Source of the DNA: Legionella qingyii
GTDB taxonomy: Bacteria > Pseudomonadota > Gammaproteobacteria > Legionellales > Legionellaceae
Reading direction: 5' to 3'
Length of the DNA stretch: 28,202 bases
NCBI RefSeq assembly: GCF_003184185.1
Contig: NZ_QHJG01000045.1
Span: 1 to 28,202 of the forward strand
The position numbers and the translations under genes are program-made. Of this stretch, positions 26,065 to 28,202 are shown in pieces. Positions within the stretch are counted from its first letter, which is position 1, and each line of letters starts with the position of its first letter. Below the pieces are notes generated by a model, which was not told the DNA's origin, ran no database searches, and saw only the letters and a program-made list of their open reading frames with translations.

Positions 26065-27621
26065 ATGCACACAGATAACACTACAACAAAAAAATTTCCC
26101 GTAGAAGATTTTAAAAAATATTTACACCTGTTTTTTATAGATATAATTAATTTATCTCAAACTAATAATATTCAGGCTTTTGAAAATCGTGAGGCTGGGT
26201 ATACAAAGGCGATGTTAAATGCTTATAACTATGCTTTTAATGATTCTTTAACTGACGGACTTAGCCCTGAGATAATTTGTGGTATACATGCTCAAGCATT
26301 AGCTCATCAACCAAATTGTCATCCAGGACAACTTAAAAATTCACCCAATTTTTTTACTGTAGGCCTAGCTGAGTTAAGAACCCCTGATGGCCGGATACTC
26401 CAACCAATAAATCCAAATGGTTCACAACAAGGATTTGAAGAGTTTTTAAAATTTTGGTTTGTTGATAAGCAAAATCCTTTTCATTATATTCACTTCAAAC
26501 CAACAAATCTCTCAGGGCAAGAGGTATTTTTATACCCTTTTAACTCAAAACTAAAAAAAGGTCTTAGTGTAATTTTCCAGCAAAGGCAATTTTTTGGCGT
26601 GACCAGCAAAACAGAGGACTATTTCCCAAATGCGACTGGATTCAACAAATTATTTGCATCACTCCTAACCAATACTGAGTATAAGTGTTTCATTAACATT
26701 TTAGAAAACAAGCTTCTACCTGCATCTGGCAATCGATTGTCTATTCAAAAATTAATGAAAAAAGAATTGAAGGACCTTTGTAATTCATATAACGAAGCGG
26801 TTAGTAAGGCAGGTACGAATGATGAACAAATACTACGAATAATTGTTCAGCATGTAAAATTGCTCAATCAATTGCACCCATTTGCGGATGGCAATTGTCG
26901 AACTTTTTATATTTTACTTAACCGACTATTAGCCAAAAATAATCTACCACTTTGTTTAATAATAGATCCAAATCGCTTGGAGATGTTATCCACTGATGAA
27001 GCATTAGAAGTGGTCAAAAAAGGGCAAAAAGATTATTTAGCTCTAATGAACAATGAAAAACCCTCAATTGTGGACACTCTTAACTCTACTCAACTAGAAA
27101 TAGATATTGAACCCATGGAATTACCAGCCTCCCCCCCGGCCATTGATTCATTTGTTGCAATTATTGAAGAAAATCTACTTTCTTTAAAATCGAATAATGA
27201 CGATCAAAATTCTAAAATTGGAACACATATTGAGCCACAGTTCTCTTTTTTACACCAGTTGAATTCTGAGCAGTATCATCATGAGCGATTAATGACTAAG
27301 GCAAAAAAATTATGCGGGGATAATGAAAATTTTATACCTTTGTTAAATGCAATTGATAAAAAAGATTATTCATTGGCATTACGCAAAGCAAGTTCCGTAG
27401 TAAATTTGCCTTTATTAAAATTAATATTAAGTTATCAAGAGAAATTAAAAATAGATGTTAATTTACCATCCAGTAATGGTTATACAGCATTGGATTGGGT
27501 TATGAAATCTAATTCACCTAAGAAGGATATCGAAGAAGCTACTGCTATGCTCCGTAAATTTGAGGCACTTAGCAGTGATGAAATAACCAACAAAATATCA
27601 ATAACTAAAGCCGATTTTTAG
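26065..27621 (+). CDS. Fic-domain protein with C-terminal ankyrin-like region
   Basis: The protein has 518 residues from the ATG at 26065, eight bases after AAGGA; an upstream in-frame ATG at 26008 lacks a ribosome-binding site. Fic proteins transfer AMP, phosphocholine or other groups to target proteins. The Fic motif is LHPFADGNCRTFYILLNRLL, with catalytic H271: canonical HPFx(D/E)GNGRxxR is kept at H, P, F, D, G, N and the first R, but the second G is C and the last R is Y. The helices before it (LCNSYNEAV...ILRIIVQHVKLLNQ) are the usual Fic core. No inhibitory (S/T)xxxE(G/N) helix was recognised. The C-terminal 120 residues look ankyrin-like (SSNGYTALDWVMKSNS). A Fic-plus-ankyrin layout recalls Legionella AnkX, a phosphocholine transferase, but overall similarity was not tested. 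It is probably a secreted effector. Confidence 0.75.
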   Translation: MHTDNTTTKKFPVEDFKKYLHLFFIDIINLSQTNNIQAFENREAGYTKAMLNAYNYAFNDSLTDGLSPEIICGIHAQALAHQPNCHPGQLKNSPNFFTVGLAELRTPDGRILQPINPNGSQQGFEEFLKFWFVDKQNPFHYIHFKPTNLSGQEVFLYPFNSKLKKGLSVIFQQRQFFGVTSKTEDYFPNATGFNKLFASLLTNTEYKCFINILENKLLPASGNRLSIQKLMKKELKDLCNSYNEAVSKAGTNDEQILRIIVQHVKLLNQLHPFADGNCRTFYILLNRLLAKNNLPLCLIIDPNRLEMLSTDEALEVVKKGQKDYLALMNNEKPSIVDTLNSTQLEIDIEPMELPASPPAIDSFVAIIEENLLSLKSNNDDQNSKIGTHIEPQFSFLHQLNSEQYHHERLMTKAKKLCGDNENFIPLLNAIDKKDYSLALRKASSVVNLPLLKLILSYQEKLKIDVNLPSSNGYTALDWVMKSNSPKKDIEEATAMLRKFEALSSDEITNKISITKADF

Positions 27622-27649
27622 ATTTCTATTTAGGTTGATATTTCTATAA

Positions 27650-27703
27650 AATGGGATCGTGTATACTAACCTTTCAGGCTGTGTGCCTGATTCACTATCC
27701 CAT
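27650..27703 (+). other. Nested palindrome after the Fic gene
   Basis: An outer pair, AATGGGAT (27650-27657) and ATCCCATT (27696-27703), encloses an inner hairpin TCAGGC-TGTGT-GCCTGA (27674-27690). It begins 28 bases after the Fic stop codon, and could be a terminator or a structured RNA. No T tract follows directly. Confidence 0.4.
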
Positions 27704-27740
27704 TCTCCTTGTTCTTTATTGAATGTGTTAATTGTTAGCT

Positions 27741-27795
27741 AGGTTCTCAAACGTTTTATGAATGGCTATGAAAAGCCTAAGTAATTTGAGAACCT
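27741..27795. repeat. 11-bp inverted repeat pair
   Basis: AGGTTCTCAAA (27741-27751) is perfectly complementary to TTTGAGAACCT (27785-27795), with a 33-base spacer that contains a smaller AGGCTTTTCA/TGAAAAGCCT-type pairing partner. It lies between the convergent Fic and truncated ankyrin genes. It could be a remnant of a small mobile hairpin element or a terminator. Confidence 0.4.
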
Positions 27796-27915
27796 GGTAG
27801 TAATTATAGAAAAAGTAGCTTCACAGAAGGGGTATCACTTTGCTTGGCCATTTAACTCAAAATGCCCCTCTATCACATGAACTGTAAAATCAGTCCCAAT
27901 TGTCGTTATTTCAAT

Positions 27916-28182
27916 TCAGTTTTTATTACTTATAGTATTAAGATTTAAGTGCTTTTCCAAAACGTCTATTATTTTTGAATACGACTCTATGATTTGCTTA
28001 TTACCCCTACCGCTCTCATGATATTGCTTTAGATTATATTGAGCTAACTCAAGAGCAGTTTGGCCCTCACCTTGTTCCGTGCCTTTATTTTTTAAATTTA
28101 AATCAGGATTATATTTAAGTAGTAAATCTACTCGTTCAAAATGCGTATTCCGGAGGACTTGATCACTAATTCCGTTAGTCAT
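27916..28182 (-). pseudogene. 5'-truncated ankyrin protein fused to IS end
   Basis: This 88-codon frame has its ATG and first 13 or so codons (MTNGISDQVLRNT) inside the IS21-like terminus. Native sequence, to the left of about 28141, gives FERVDLLLKYNPDLNLKNKGTEQGEGQTALELAQYNLKQYHESGRGNKQIIESYSKIIDVLEKHLNLN, the end of one ankyrin repeat (VDLLLKYNPDLNLKNK) and most of a final repeat with an insertion (GQTALELAQ...IDVLEKH). The upstream part of the gene is lost or lies beyond the element. The original protein was probably another ankyrin effector. Confidence 0.55.
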
Positions 28183-28202
28183 TTGATCACCGATTCCGGA
28201 GT
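28142..28202. mobile_element. IS21-like element terminus (right edge of window)
   Basis: Starting TGCGTATTCCGG at 28142, this end carries three CGGAAT units and two TGATCA-containing units on the minus strand, in the same spacing as the left-edge terminus. The boundary begins TG, as expected for IS21 ends. Aligned on the minus strand, about 40 of the 60 terminal bases match the left edge. The element body lies to the right, outside the window. Confidence 0.6.

Overview
The window looks like accessory DNA from a Legionella-type intracellular gammaproteobacterium. It is AT-rich. Most of its genes encode eukaryote-like or effector-like proteins: ankyrin, HEAT and pentapeptide repeat proteins, a Fic protein, a Ras/Rab-like GTPase and a small protein with a C-terminal CaaX box. 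Among them sit ordinary bacterial genes: an aminotransferase, a catalase-peroxidase, thioredoxin 2, a periplasmic cyclic-nucleotide phosphodiesterase and an HD-GYP protein. The genus is inferred from gene content; no rRNA or other marker gene is present and no tRNA was seen.

Layout. Positions 1-62 and 28142-28202 are mirror-image terminal repeats of an IS21-like element, each truncating a gene, so the window probably runs from one insertion sequence copy to another. 22-5091 holds a truncated repeat protein, a GNAT/FemAB-like protein, a degenerate uridine-kinase-like protein and a pentapeptide-repeat protein. 5188-7138 holds a hairpin repeat, the metallo-beta-lactamase-fold phosphodiesterase and a MITE. 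7139-11335 is the metabolic and oxidative-stress block (aminotransferase, katG, MITE, trxC). 11478-13249 holds an ankyrin protein and a hypothetical gene that converge on a perfect hairpin. 13519-15337 is a two-gene operon (MEDS sensor and HD-GYP phosphodiesterase). 15464-16255 holds a nuclease gene remnant, the CaaX protein and a possible 45-residue ORF. 16441-22187 holds a large ankyrin protein and a HEAT protein transcribed divergently. 22241-28182 holds a third MITE, two hypothetical proteins, the GTPase with an 11-base C tract, the second hairpin repeat, the Fic-ankyrin protein and a truncated ankyrin gene.

How the genes fit together. katG and trxC form a peroxide-defence pair, now separated by a MITE that landed at the foot of the katG terminator. 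The MEDS/HD-GYP pair probably turns over cyclic-di-GMP, and the phosphodiesterase may degrade extracytoplasmic cyclic nucleotides. Most other genes are single transcription units, as is typical of Dot/Icm effectors. The best leads are the CaaX protein (possible host prenylation), the C tract in the GTPase gene (possible phase variation of its basic tail), the IS ends that supply in-frame start codons, and two families of hairpin-type mobile repeats.
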